This document shows positions 25,293-33,595 of a stretch of DNA of 64,000 nucleotides, one piece after another. The notes below the pieces were generated by a model. It was given only the letters and a program-made list of their open reading frames with translations, was not told the DNA's origin and did no database searches. This DNA comes from Burkholderiales bacterium. Its GTDB lineage: Bacteria; Pseudomonadota; Gammaproteobacteria; Burkholderiales; Burkholderiaceae_C. The position numbers were made by a program, and so were the translations under genes. The first letter of the stretch is position 1. Every line of letters begins with the position of its first letter. The stretch lies in the NCBI GenBank assembly GCA_028868995.1, contig JAGWTH010000001.1:1-64000 (forward strand). Direction: 5' to 3'.

Positions 25293-25778
25293 TCAGCCCG
25301 CCGCGCGGATCCTCTGCACCAGGCGGGTGGTCGAATAGCCCTCGACGAAGGGAATGGCCAGCGCCCGGCCGCCATAGGCCTCGACCAGGGCGGTCTCGGC
25401 CAGCTGGCGCATGTCGTAGTCGCCGCCCTTGACGTACACCTGCGGCCTCAGTTCGGCCAGCAGTTGCACCGGCGTGTCCTCTTCGAACCAGGTCACCAGG
25501 CTCACGGATTCCAGCGCCGCCATCACGATGGCGCGGTCGGCCTCGCTGTTCAGGGGACGGTCCGGACCCTTGCCGAGGCGGCGGGCCGAGGCGTCGGTGT
25601 TGAGCGCCACCACCAGGCTGCCACCCAGGGCCCGCGCCTGCGCCAGGTAGGTGACGTGGCCGCGGTGCAGCACGTCGAACACGCCGTTGGTGAAGACCAC
25701 CGGGGCCGGCAGCGCCGCCAGGCGCGCCGGCGCGTCGCGCCGGGCGACGATCTTGGCCAGGAAGGCCGGCTCGTTCAC
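25293..25778 (-). CDS. rfaE2: D-glycero-beta-D-manno-heptose 1-phosphate adenylyltransferase
   Basis: This is the stand-alone cytidylyltransferase-fold half of HldE, which makes ADP-heptose for the lipopolysaccharide inner core. The 161-residue protein has the signature VFTNGVFDVLHRGHVTYL with the HxGH motif (HRGH, residues 38-41), LVVALNTDASARRLGKG and the family end EGYSTTRLVQRI. The GTG at 25778 overlaps the stop of the upstream diiron-protein gene by 4 bp (GTGA, 25775-25778), so it is translationally coupled to it. The kinase half (HldA/RfaE1) is not in this window. The coupling of an LPS core gene to a LitR-linked diiron protein is unusual. Confidence 0.92.
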   Translation of the reverse strand: MNEPAFLAKIVARRDAPARLAALPAPVVFTNGVFDVLHRGHVTYLAQARALGGSLVVALNTDASARRLGKGPDRPLNSEADRAIVMAALESVSLVTWFEEDTPVQLLAELRPQVYVKGGDYDMRQLAETALVEAYGGRALAIPFVEGYSTTRLVQRIRAAG

Positions 25779-26659
25779 GCCGCGCTCGGCGCCGCGCCGC
25801 CCGGCGCGAGGCTGGCCTGCAGCTCCTTGCGGTAGCGGTTGAGCTCCTGCACGCTCTTGAAGCTGCGGTCCATCAGCAGGCTCAGGTTGTGCAGGATGCG
25901 GTCGACGACCTTGTTCTCCCAGACCGCGTCGAAGCGGATCTGCTGGTCCAGCCAGTGCTCCAGCCATTCGGGGTTGGGCAGGCGGGACTGGATGGTGTCG
26001 CGCGGGAACAGGGCCTTGTTCACATGCAGGTTGGTCGGATGCAACGCCTGCGCCGTCCGGCGCGCGCTCGCCATGAGCACGCCGACCTTGGCGAAGGCGG
26101 CCTGGGCCTCCACCCCGAACTTGCCGATGGCGCGCTTCATGTAGCGCAGGTACGCGCCGCCGTGGCGCGCCTCGTCCTGGCTGAGCGTCTGGTAGATGTG
26201 CCGGATCACCGGCTCGGTGTGCCACTCGGCGGCACGCCGGTACCAGTGGTTCAGCCGGATCTCGCCGCAGAAATGCAGCATCAGCGTCTCCAGCGCCGGC
26301 GCCGGGTCGAACTCGAACCGGATCTGGTGCAGCTCCTCCTCGGTGGGGACCAGGTCGGGACGGAAGCGGCGCAGGTACTCCATCAGCACCAGCGAGTGCT
26401 TCTGCTCCTCGAAGAACCAGATCGACATGAAGGCCGAGAAGTCGCTGTCGTTGCGGTTGTCGCGCAGGAACATTTCCGTGGCGGGCAGGGCAGCCCACTC
26501 GGTGATCGCGTTCATCTTGATGGTCTGCGCCTGCTCCTCGGACAGCAGGGACGCGTCGAACCGGTCCCAGGGGATGTCCTTGTCCATGTCCCAGCGGACG
26601 GACTCGAGTTGCTTGAACAGTTCCGGGTAAAGCATGTCGGTTCTCATGTAACCAAACAT
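25775..26659 (-). CDS. Ferritin-like diiron protein (acyl-ACP-desaturase-like)
   Basis: The 294-residue protein is all-helical and carries two E-x-x-H motifs, EEQKH (Glu85, His88) and DEARH (Glu163, His166), with further acidic candidates at Glu54 and Glu133. This is the metal-binding pattern of ferritin-like diiron proteins such as acyl-ACP desaturases and R2-like oxidases. No signal or membrane segment is visible. Translation could start at MFGYM or at the second Met (26647, MRTDMLYPEL). It begins 1 bp after the stop of the LitR-like regulator gene, so the two are probably co-transcribed, and it is coupled downstream to rfaE2. A lipid-oxidising role connected to the nearby fatty-acid-modifying genes is an inference. 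The exact reaction is unknown. Confidence 0.78.
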   Translation of the reverse strand: MFGYMRTDMLYPELFKQLESVRWDMDKDIPWDRFDASLLSEEQAQTIKMNAITEWAALPATEMFLRDNRNDSDFSAFMSIWFFEEQKHSLVLMEYLRRFRPDLVPTEEELHQIRFEFDPAPALETLMLHFCGEIRLNHWYRRAAEWHTEPVIRHIYQTLSQDEARHGGAYLRYMKRAIGKFGVEAQAAFAKVGVLMASARRTAQALHPTNLHVNKALFPRDTIQSRLPNPEWLEHWLDQQIRFDAVWENKVVDRILHNLSLLMDRSFKSVQELNRYRKELQASLAPGGAAPSAA

Positions 26660-26660
26660 T

Positions 26661-27662
26661 TTAATTCGGGGGCGTGACAGCCGCTTGACGCCAGCCTTCC
26701 ATCAGGACGGGCATCAGGGCGATGTCCGGAACCGCCTCCACCCCCGGCGGCAGGTGCCGCTGCCGGGCGAGGCTGCCGCCCCCGGCCCAGATCCCGGTCC
26801 GGGCCGGCAGGCGGCGGCGCAGTTCGGCCAGCGCCTCGGTCGCCTGGGCGGGACGGAAGCTGCTGGAAAAGCTCAAGGCCACGATGTCGGCCTCCACCAG
26901 CCGTGCCGCCGTGACGAGGTCATCCATGGGCACCTTGACGCCCAGGGACAGGCAGCGCCAGCCGTGCAGGCTGAGCATGGCCTCCGCCATCAGCAGGCCC
27001 AGTCCGTGGCCCTCCTGCGGCAGGGTCGCCATCAGCACCCGCGGGGCATCCCCGGGAGGCGCCGGCACGTTGCCGATCGCCTGCCGCAGCACCAGCTGCA
27101 GCGCCTCGGAGTAGATGTGCTCCTGCGCCACGCTCAGCTCCCCGCGCAGCCAGCCCTCGCCCACGGCCCGGTTCAGCGGCGCCACGTGCTCGGTCACGAA
27201 GCGCTCCAGGCCCATGCTCAGCAGGGCCTGCTGCAGCTGGCGGCGCACGCCGGGGACGTCGTGCGCCTTCAGCAGCTCCCAGTAGCCGGGAGGCGCCGCG
27301 GCGCGGGGCGCCTCGGCGGCCGGCGCGTCGGCCAGGGCCCGGAGTTCCTCGACGTCCCGGCCGACCAGCTTGCCCGGGCGGTGTCCGGCATCCATCAGCC
27401 GTTTCAACAGGCGCAGCTTGTCGACCTGCTCTCGCGGGTAGGTCCGCTCGCCCAGCGCATCCCGCCCCGGCTGCGGGAAGCCATAGCGGCGCTCCCACAC
27501 CCGCAGTGTGTCCTTGGGCAGGCCCGTGTCCCGCTCGACCGCAGCGATCGACAGGGCCTCGCCCGCCGGTCCGGTCAGGGGCGAATCCAAGGGGCCTCCG
27601 GCTGCGTATCCATCAGGCGACACCTGGACATTTTCAGGGTCATGCACGTTTGTCCTAGACAA
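26661..27662 (-). CDS. LitR/CarH-like MerR regulator with cobalamin-binding domain
   Basis: The product (333 residues from the TTG at 27662) has a MerR winged helix (LSIAAVERDTGLP through RVWERRYGFPQP, about residues 37-64), a helical-bundle domain with Trp171-x9-Glu181-His182 (WLRGELSVAQEH), and a Rossmann domain with Glu217-x-His219-x-x-Gly222 (EGHGLG). The W-x9-EH and E-x-H-x-x-G motifs are those of adenosylcobalamin photoreceptors CarH and LitR, which repress in the dark and let go when light breaks the Co-C bond. The start is uncertain: the TTG lies inside the operator-like palindrome, and in-frame GTG codons at 27647 or 27623 are alternatives. It is divergent from a lipid-modification island and sits before a diiron gene. 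Confidence 0.88.
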   Translation of the reverse strand: MSRTNVHDPENVQVSPDGYAAGGPLDSPLTGPAGEALSIAAVERDTGLPKDTLRVWERRYGFPQPGRDALGERTYPREQVDKLRLLKRLMDAGHRPGKLVGRDVEELRALADAPAAEAPRAAAPPGYWELLKAHDVPGVRRQLQQALLSMGLERFVTEHVAPLNRAVGEGWLRGELSVAQEHIYSEALQLVLRQAIGNVPAPPGDAPRVLMATLPQEGHGLGLLMAEAMLSLHGWRCLSLGVKVPMDDLVTAARLVEADIVALSFSSSFRPAQATEALAELRRRLPARTGIWAGGGSLARQRHLPPGVEAVPDIALMPVLMEGWRQAAVTPPN

Positions 27663-27663
27663 A
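27649..27663. promoter_or_regulatory. 6-3-6 palindromic operator in the divergent LitR/peroxidase promoter
   Basis: TTTGTC-CTA-GACAAA is a perfect 15-bp inverted repeat between the regulator gene and the glutathione peroxidase gene. On the plus strand its right half overlaps a -35-like TAGACA (27656-27661), followed after 17 bp by CATTAT (27679-27684) as a -10-like element, so a bound regulator would block this promoter. It also covers the TTG start of the regulator gene. That LitR binds here is an inference from location and MerR-type symmetry. Confidence 0.6.
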
Positions 27664-27693
27664 ATAGAATCACACGTTCATTATCCAGCCAAA

Positions 27694-28251
27694 ATGAAGC
27701 TTTTAATCTCTTTTGTCCTGGTCATTTCCAGTTTTCTCCTGGGAACCGCACCCGCCCACGCTGCCGACGCCTGCCCGGCGTTGCTGCAGCACACCTTCCC
27801 CCGCCTGCAGGACGAGGCGCCCCAATCCCTGTGCCAGTACAGCGGCCGCGTGCTGCTGGTGGTGAACACCGCCAGCTACTGCGGCTTCACGCCCCAGTAC
27901 AAGGGCCTGGAGGCGCTGTACGCGAAATACCGCGACCGCGGCCTGGTGGTGCTGGGGTTCCCGTCCAACGACTTCGCCCAGGAGACCGGCAGCAACAAGG
28001 AGATCGCGGATTTCTGCGAAAACACCTTCGGCGTCAAGTTCCCCATGTTCGCCAAGAGCGCCGTGCGGGGCAAGGACGCGAACGCCCTGTTCCGCGAGTT
28101 GGCCGCGCAGGCCGGACGCGCGCCTCTGTGGAACTTCCACAAGTACCTGATCGGCCGCGACGGCAAGGTGGTGGCGAACTACACCAGCCTCACCCGCCCG
28201 GACGACCCCGACCTGCTGCGGGCGATCGAGCAGCAGCTCTCCGCGCGCTGA
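27694..28251 (+). CDS. Periplasmic glutathione-peroxidase family protein
   Basis: The 185-residue product begins with a signal peptide (KLLISFVLVISSFLLGTAPAHA, cleavage after AHA), so it is exported. The mature part is a glutathione/thioredoxin peroxidase fold with the peroxidatic Cys63 in SYCGFTPQYKGLE, Gln96 in SNDFAQETG, the PLWNFHKYLI Trp/Asn motif and a possible resolving Cys108 in DFCENTF. Such Cys-type enzymes reduce lipid and hydrogen peroxides using thioredoxin-like donors. The ATG at 27694 is chosen because the signal peptide starts there; the frame is open further upstream but through the promoter. The start is very close to the predicted transcript 5' end, and no Shine-Dalgarno is seen. 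It is the first gene on the lipid-island side of the LitR operator. Confidence 0.9.
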   Translation: MKLLISFVLVISSFLLGTAPAHAADACPALLQHTFPRLQDEAPQSLCQYSGRVLLVVNTASYCGFTPQYKGLEALYAKYRDRGLVVLGFPSNDFAQETGSNKEIADFCENTFGVKFPMFAKSAVRGKDANALFRELAAQAGRAPLWNFHKYLIGRDGKVVANYTSLTRPDDPDLLRAIEQQLSAR

Positions 28252-28533
28252 GGCAGTCATGCGACTCGCGCACCGACGCGCCGCCCTGACGGGACCGTGC
28301 TTCACAAAAATTTACCTGCGCGCCGCGCGGGCGCGGGGAACCCGTGCGGCGCGGGCCGACTCCATCAGCGCAAGAGGCAGGGAGCCGGAACCGACAGGTT
28401 TTTGCTGCTGCGAAGTCGTCCGGGCCGCACGGCCCAGGATGCAATCCCGAGGCGATTCTTCTCCTCCTCCCTCCCTCCCTCCTTCGTCGCGGGGCGCTTC
28501 GCAGCACTTTTCTATCGCGCGGGGACGGCGGCC
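28252..28533. other. 282-bp gap before the lipid-modification operon
   Basis: No convincing gene is seen here. The stretch starts GC-rich after the peroxidase stop, then holds two T/A-rich patches (around 28305 and 28398) and a pyrimidine-rich run of cct units near 28460-28485. It may contain a separate promoter for the FAD oxidoreductase operon, but no copy of the TTTGTC/GACAAA palindrome is visible. Confidence 0.5.
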
Positions 28534-29850
28534 ATGAAGGCCGCCGTCATCGGCGCCGGCATCGCCGGCCTGGCCGCCGCGCACCGCCTGGGGCCGCACG
28601 CCCAGGTCACCCTCTACGAGGCAGGCCGCCACTTCGGCGGCCATGCCCACACGGTCGATATCACCCTGCCGGACGCGCAGGGAAGGCCCGTCACGCACGG
28701 CGTCGACACCGGCTTCCTCGTCTACAACGAACGGACCTATCCGCACCTGGTGCGCCTGCTGCGGCAGCTGGATGTCGCGACGGCGCCCGCCGACATGTCG
28801 TTCTCCGTGCAGGTGCCGCAGGCCTTCGGCGACGAAGGCCTGGAGTGGAGCGGCAGCTCGCTGGCCAGCGTGTTCGCGCAGCCGGCCAACCTCGCCCGCC
28901 CGCGCTTCTGGCGCATGCTCGGTGAACTGCTGCGGTTCAACCGGCTGGCCACGGCCATCGCGCAGGCGGCGGCCGACGGCGAACTGCGCCAACCCCTGGG
29001 GGAGTTCCTGCGCACCCACGGCTTCTCCCCCGAGTTCGAGCAGTGGTACCTGCTGCCGATGATCGGCTGCATCTGGAGCTGCCCCACCGAGCAGATGCTG
29101 CGCTTCCCGGTGGGCACGCTGATCCGCTTCTGCCACAACCACGGGCTGCTGCAGGTGGCCGACCGGCCGCAGTGGTACACGGTGCGCGGCGGCTCGCGCG
29201 AGTACGTGCGCCGCATCGTCGCCGGCCTGCGCGATGCCCGGCCGGCCACGCCCGTGCGCGAACTGCGGCGCGAGGCGGACGGCGTGCAGGTGCGCACCGA
29301 CGCCGGCTGGGAGCGCTTCGACTGCGCCATCCTCGCCTGCCACACCGACCAGGCGCTGGCGCTGCTGGCCGACCCCAGCGACGAGGAAACCCGCGTGCTG
29401 GGCGCGATCCGATACCAGGCCAACCGCGCGGTGCTGCACACCGACGTTTCGGTGCTGCCGACGCGGCGCGCGGCCTGGGCGGCCTGGAATTTCGAGCGCG
29501 CCGCCGGCGACGTCGGCACCCGGCCGGTGTGCTTGCACTACCTCCTCAACAAGCTGCAGCCGCTGCCCTGGGAGCAACCGGTGGTCGAGACGCTGAACCC
29601 GGTGCGGCCGATCGCGCCGGAGCATGTGCTCGGCGAATACGAGTACGCGCATCCGGTGTTCGACGAGCGGGCCGTGCAGGCCCAGTCCGAACTGGGCGCG
29701 ATCCAGGGTCGGCGCCGCACCTGGTTCGCCGGCGCCTGGGCGGGCTACGGCTTCCACGAGGACGGCCTCAAGGCCGGACTGCTCGCCGCCCAGGGCGCGC
29801 TGGTGCAAGCCGAGATCGCGAACCAGGAGCTCACGGAGATGGCGGCATGA
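28534..29850 (+). CDS. FAD-dependent amine-oxidase-like oxidoreductase
   Basis: The 438-residue enzyme starts with the dinucleotide-binding motif VIGAGIAGLAAAHRL (residues 5-19), followed by YEAGRHFGGHAHTVDI, and ends with the FAD-closing motif FAGAWAGYGFHEDGLKAG. This is the NAD(P)-binding Rossmann/amine-oxidase family that commonly opens clusters with DUF1365 and cyclopropane-fatty-acid-synthase-like genes. In the furan-fatty-acid pathway of alphaproteobacteria a flavin oxidoreductase acts with a methyltransferase on phospholipid acyl chains, so oxidation or desaturation of membrane lipid is the likely job. The ATG at 28534 is chosen as the natural N-terminus for the flavin fold. Its stop overlaps the next gene by ATGA (29847-29850). 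Confidence 0.88.
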   Translation: MKAAVIGAGIAGLAAAHRLGPHAQVTLYEAGRHFGGHAHTVDITLPDAQGRPVTHGVDTGFLVYNERTYPHLVRLLRQLDVATAPADMSFSVQVPQAFGDEGLEWSGSSLASVFAQPANLARPRFWRMLGELLRFNRLATAIAQAAADGELRQPLGEFLRTHGFSPEFEQWYLLPMIGCIWSCPTEQMLRFPVGTLIRFCHNHGLLQVADRPQWYTVRGGSREYVRRIVAGLRDARPATPVRELRREADGVQVRTDAGWERFDCAILACHTDQALALLADPSDEETRVLGAIRYQANRAVLHTDVSVLPTRRAAWAAWNFERAAGDVGTRPVCLHYLLNKLQPLPWEQPVVETLNPVRPIAPEHVLGEYEYAHPVFDERAVQAQSELGAIQGRRRTWFAGAWAGYGFHEDGLKAGLLAAQGALVQAEIANQELTEMAA

Positions 29851-30596
29851 ACGGCCCGCAGCTGGGCATCGGCCAGGTGCGCCACACGCGGCTGCGGCCG
29901 GTTCAGCGCGCCTTCGCCTATCCGACCTTCTTCCTGCTGCTGCCGATGCGCTCCCTGCGGGCGCGGGGCAGCGGCGCGCTGGCGCGCAACCGGCGCGCCC
30001 TCCTGGCCTTCCACGACCGGGACCACGGCGACGGCCGCGAGGACTCGCTGGCCTGGCTGGACGAGACCCTCCAGCGCGCCGGCATCCACGACGCCACCGG
30101 CGAGGCCTGGCTGCACTGCTACCCGCGCGTGTTCGGCTACACCTTCAAGCCGGTCAGCTTCTGGTACTGCCACCGCGAAGACGGCAGCCTGCGCGCCATC
30201 CTGGTGGAGGTGAACAACACTTTCGGCGAGCGGCATGCCTACCTGCTGGACGACCCGGCCTGGGGCGCCAACCTGAGCGCCCGCAAGGTCTTCCACGTTT
30301 CGCCCTTCTGCCCCGTGGAAGGCGGCTACCGCTTCCGCTTCCTGCTGGCGCCGCAGCGCGGGCGCACCGTGGCGCGCATCGACTACGAGGACGACCGGGG
30401 CCTGCTGCTGCAGACCAGCGTGAGCGGCAGCCTGCAGCCGGCCACCCGCGCGGCCCTGCGTTCCGTGCTGTGGCGCCAGCCCCTGCTCACCCTCGGCATC
30501 ACCGCCCGCATCCACTTGCAGGCGCTGCGCCTGTGGCTGGCCCGGGTGCCGGTGTTCCGCAAGCCCCCCGCCCCACCTGCCTTCCTGAGCAGATGA
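29847..30596 (+). CDS. DUF1365 domain protein
   Basis: A 249-residue soluble protein of the DUF1365 family, which has no proven activity but almost always neighbours flavin oxidoreductase and Cfa-like genes. Recognisable features are the start with VRHTRLRPVQRAFAYPTFFL, the block CYPRVFGYTFKPVSFWYCHR and ILVEVNNTFGERHAYLL, then KVFHVSPFCPVEGGYRFRF. It is coupled to the flavoprotein by an ATGA overlap and followed by the methyltransferase 7 bp later. A role in handling modified fatty acids is inferred from this constant company only. Confidence 0.9.
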   Translation: MNGPQLGIGQVRHTRLRPVQRAFAYPTFFLLLPMRSLRARGSGALARNRRALLAFHDRDHGDGREDSLAWLDETLQRAGIHDATGEAWLHCYPRVFGYTFKPVSFWYCHREDGSLRAILVEVNNTFGERHAYLLDDPAWGANLSARKVFHVSPFCPVEGGYRFRFLLAPQRGRTVARIDYEDDRGLLLQTSVSGSLQPATRAALRSVLWRQPLLTLGITARIHLQALRLWLARVPVFRKPPAPPAFLSR

Positions 30597-30603
30597 CAAG
30601 CCC

Positions 30604-31821
30604 ATGACCACCACGACCACCGTCCGGACCGTCGCCTGGCCGCCAGGCATCCCCCCTGCCGCGCGCGCCGCGCTGAAGCTGCTGGCGCAGCTGCGCCACG
30701 GCACACTCACCCTGCACCTGCCCGATGGCAGCGCGCAGCGCTTCGGCGAGGGCGAGCCGCATGCGGCCCTGCATCTCGCGAGCTGGCAGCCCTTCACCCG
30801 GGCCCTGCGCAGCGGCGACATCGGTTTCGCCGAGAGCTATGTCGACGGCGAATGGAGCACGCCCTCGCTGCCCGACCTGCTGCGGCTGGTGCTGCGCAAC
30901 CGCGAGGCACTGGAGGCGGGCATCCACGGGCACTGGTGGGGCCGCCTCGCCTACCGCCTGCGACACCTGCTCCATCGCAACACGCGCGCGGGCAGCCGCC
31001 GCAACATCCACGCGCACTACGACCTGGGCAATGCGTTCTACGCGCTGTGGCTCGATCCCTCCATGAACTACTCGGCGGCCTGCTTCGACGGCCAGCCCGG
31101 TCAGGACCTGGAGCAGGCGCAACGGGTGAAGATGCGCCGCGCCCTGCAATCGGCGCAGGTCGGCCCCGGCACCCGCGTGCTGGAGATCGGCTGCGGCTGG
31201 GGCGCGGTCGCCGAACTCGCCGCCGGCGAATTCGGCGCGCACGTCACCGGCGTCACCCTGTCGACCGAGCAGCTCGCCTGGGCCCGCGAGCGCCTGCAGC
31301 GCGCCGGCCTCGCGCCGCAGGCCGACCTGCGCCTTCAGGACTACCGCGACATCGCCGACGGACCCTACGACGCGATCGTCTCGATCGAAATGCTGGAGGC
31401 CGTGGGCCGCGAATGGTGGCCCACCTACTTCCGCAGCCTGCGCCGCCTGCTCAAGCCGGGTGGACGGGCTTGCATCCAGACCATCGAGATGGCGGACGAC
31501 CTGTGGCCGCGCTACATCCGCTCCACCGACTTCATCCAGCAGTACGTGTTCCCGGGCGGCTGCCTGCCCTGCCCGGCGGAGTTCCGCCGGCAGGCGGAGG
31601 CCGCCGGCCTGCGCATCGTGGCGAGCCACGCCTTCGGCGCCGACTACGCAGAGACGCTGCGCCGCTGGCGCGAGCGCTTCCTGGCGCGGCGCGCCGAGGT
31701 GCTCGCCCTGGGCTTCGACGAAAGGTTCATCCGGCTATGGGAGTTTTACCTGGGCTACTGCGAGGCAGCCTTCGCGGCGGGCAGCACGGACGTCGTGCAG
31801 TACACGCTGCAGCCGGCCTGA
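30604..31821 (+). CDS. Cyclopropane-fatty-acyl-phospholipid synthase family methyltransferase
   Basis: This 405-residue enzyme is a SAM-dependent methyltransferase that acts on unsaturated acyl chains of membrane phospholipids. It has the N-terminal lipid-binding domain (FGEGEPHAALHLASWQPFTR, ESYVDGEWSTP), the active-site entry HAHYDLGNAFYALWLDPSMN, the SAM motif VLEIGCGWGAVAELAA (near residue 193), and the family motif SIEMLEAVGREWWPTYF, then STDFIQQYVFPGG. Candidate products are cyclopropane, methyl-branched or, by analogy to UfaM, methylated precursors of furan fatty acids. Since it is embedded in the LitR-type island rather than standing alone, the furan/branched route seems more likely than ordinary cyclopropanation. 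That choice is inference. Confidence 0.9.
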   Translation: MTTTTTVRTVAWPPGIPPAARAALKLLAQLRHGTLTLHLPDGSAQRFGEGEPHAALHLASWQPFTRALRSGDIGFAESYVDGEWSTPSLPDLLRLVLRNREALEAGIHGHWWGRLAYRLRHLLHRNTRAGSRRNIHAHYDLGNAFYALWLDPSMNYSAACFDGQPGQDLEQAQRVKMRRALQSAQVGPGTRVLEIGCGWGAVAELAAGEFGAHVTGVTLSTEQLAWARERLQRAGLAPQADLRLQDYRDIADGPYDAIVSIEMLEAVGREWWPTYFRSLRRLLKPGGRACIQTIEMADDLWPRYIRSTDFIQQYVFPGGCLPCPAEFRRQAEAAGLRIVASHAFGADYAETLRRWRERFLARRAEVLALGFDERFIRLWEFYLGYCEAAFAAGSTDVVQYTLQPA

Positions 31822-31826
31822 GCGCG

Positions 31827-32342
31827 GTGCTGCTGGCGAGCGCCGCCCTGGCAGCCGCCGGCACCCCGCACGACGGCGCCTGGCGCGAAGTGGCGGCCTC
31901 CCTGCAGCCGGCCGGCAGCGGCCGGCTGGACTGGTTCGGCCTGCGCCTGTACGAGGCGAGGCTGTGGGTCGGCCGCGGCTTCCGGGCCGACGCCTTCGAC
32001 CGCCACGCCTTCGCGCTGGAACTGCACTACCTGCGCGACTTCCGCGCGGCCGACATCGCGCGGCGCTCGCTGCAGGAAATGGAGCGGGCCGCGGCGATCC
32101 CCGCCGCGCAGGCCCGGCAGTGGCAGGAACAGCTGCAGCGACTGCTGCCGGACGTGCGCGCGGGCGACCGCATCGCCGGCGCCTACCTGCCGGGCCGGGG
32201 CGCGCGCTTCTACGTCAACGGCCGGCCGGCCGGCGAGATCGACGACCCGCGCTTCGCGTCCCTGTTCTTCGGCATCTGGCTGGCGCCCACCACGTCCGAG
32301 CCGCGCCTGCGCGAGTCGCTGCTGGCGGGGACGCCGCAGTGA
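31827..32342 (+). CDS. Chalcone-isomerase-like domain protein
   Basis: The 171-residue product from the GTG at 31827 starts with a short hydrophobic signal (LLASAALAAAG), suggesting export, and matches the bacterial chalcone-isomerase-like fold: FGLRLYEARLWVGRGF, ALELHYLRDFRAADIARRSL, GARFYVNGRPAGEI and FFGIWLAPTTSEP. Bacterial members of this fold bind fatty acids or other lipids rather than flavonoids. The GTG lies 5 bp after the Cfa-like stop, and the 3' end overlaps the MFS gene by GTGA (32339-32342). The signal is short, so a non-standard start a few codons earlier cannot be excluded. Confidence 0.82.
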   Translation: MLLASAALAAAGTPHDGAWREVAASLQPAGSGRLDWFGLRLYEARLWVGRGFRADAFDRHAFALELHYLRDFRAADIARRSLQEMERAAAIPAAQARQWQEQLQRLLPDVRAGDRIAGAYLPGRGARFYVNGRPAGEIDDPRFASLFFGIWLAPTTSEPRLRESLLAGTPQ

Positions 32343-33595
32343 GCACGGCAACGCTGCGCTTCACCGCCGGCGACGGCTGGCGCTACGGCCTGCTGGGCCT
32401 GCCGCTGGCCTTCGCCGCGCTGCCGCTGTACGTGATCCTGCCGAACCACTACGCGCGCGCCTACGGCGTGCCGCTGGCCGCCCTGGGCAGCCTGTTGCTG
32501 GCGGCGCGCCTGCTCGATGCGGTGACGGACCCCTGGATCGGGCGGCTGTGCGACCGCGCCTACGCCCGCTCCACGGGCCGGGTCCTGGCTTTCGGCGCGG
32601 TGGCCGCCGCCGCACTGGCCCTCGGCTTCGCCATGCTGTTCCATCCCCCCGTGCGCGGCACCCCGGCGCTGCTGGCCTGGCTGGCGGCCGCCCTGGTGCT
32701 CACTTCGCTCGCCTACAGCGTCCTGAGCATCGCGCACCAGTCCTGGGGCGCGATGCTGGGCGGCGACGAGGGCCGGCGCGGCCGCGTGGTGGCCTGGCGT
32801 GAGGGCTGGGGCCTCGCCGGCGTGCTGCTCGCCTCGGTGCTGCCGCTGCTGGCCGGCGTGACCGTGACGGCCCTGGTGCTGGCCGCCACCCTGGCCCTGG
32901 GATGCGTGGCCTGGTCCGCCGCGCCGCGGCCGCAGCCGCAGGCCCGCACCGCCAGCACGGACTGGCGGCTGCCCTGGCGGGTCCCGCGCTTTCGCACGCT
33001 GCTGCTGGTGTTCGTGATCAACGGCCTGGCCAGCGCGATCGCGGCGACGCTGGTGCTGTTCTTCCTGCAGGACCGCCTGGCCGTGCCGGCCGCGGTCCAG
33101 CCCCTGTTCCTGGGCGCGTACTTCCTGAGCGCCGCGCTGGCCTTGCCGGGCTGGCTGGCCCTCGTGCCCCGGATGGGGCTCGCCCGCACCTGGCGCGCCG
33201 GCATGCTGCTGGCCGTCGCCGGCTTCGCCGCGGCGGCCTGGCTGGGCGAAGGCGACGGCGGCTGGTTCCTGGGCATCTGCATCGTCTGCGGCGCCGCGCT
33301 CGGCACCGACCTGGCCCTGCCCGGGGCGATGCTGGCCGGCGAGATCGGCGCGGCCGGCCACGCCGGGCGCGGCGAAGGCGCGTACTTCGGCTGGTGGAAC
33401 TTCGCGGCCAAGCTGACCCTGGCGCTGGCCGCCGGCGGCGTGCTGCCGCTGCTGGCCCCGGCCGGCTACGTCCCCGGCGCACGCGAAGCCGCGTCGCTGG
33501 AGGTCCTCACTTTCGCCTATTGCGTGCTGCCCTGCGGCCTCAAGCTCGCGGCCGCCGGCCTGCTGCACGCCAACTTCCTGCGGAGAGCACGATGA
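32339..33595 (+). CDS. MFS-type membrane transporter (GPH-like)
   Basis: A 418-residue integral membrane protein with about 12 helices, beginning LRFTAGDGWRYGLLGLPLAF and carrying the loop motif RLLDAVTDPWIGRLCDR (residues about 52-68), which is typical of the glycoside-pentoside-hexuronide-like branch of the major facilitator family. In these islands the carrier probably moves a lipid or lipid precursor, but no substrate can be read from the sequence. The GTG at 32339 overlaps the previous stop by 4 bp, and its own stop overlaps the next start by ATGA (33592-33595), so the genes are tightly coupled. Confidence 0.87.
   Translation: MSTATLRFTAGDGWRYGLLGLPLAFAALPLYVILPNHYARAYGVPLAALGSLLLAARLLDAVTDPWIGRLCDRAYARSTGRVLAFGAVAAAALALGFAMLFHPPVRGTPALLAWLAAALVLTSLAYSVLSIAHQSWGAMLGGDEGRRGRVVAWREGWGLAGVLLASVLPLLAGVTVTALVLAATLALGCVAWSAAPRPQPQARTASTDWRLPWRVPRFRTLLLVFVINGLASAIAATLVLFFLQDRLAVPAAVQPLFLGAYFLSAALALPGWLALVPRMGLARTWRAGMLLAVAGFAAAAWLGEGDGGWFLGICIVCGAALGTDLALPGAMLAGEIGAAGHAGRGEGAYFGWWNFAAKLTLALAAGGVLPLLAPAGYVPGAREAASLEVLTFAYCVLPCGLKLAAAGLLHANFLRRAR

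Noticed and set aside
28297-28533. N-terminal extension of the FAD oxidoreductase
   Set aside because: The flavin motif starts directly after the ATG at 28534 and the upstream codons are Arg/Ser/Pro-rich and unlike a protein N-terminus.
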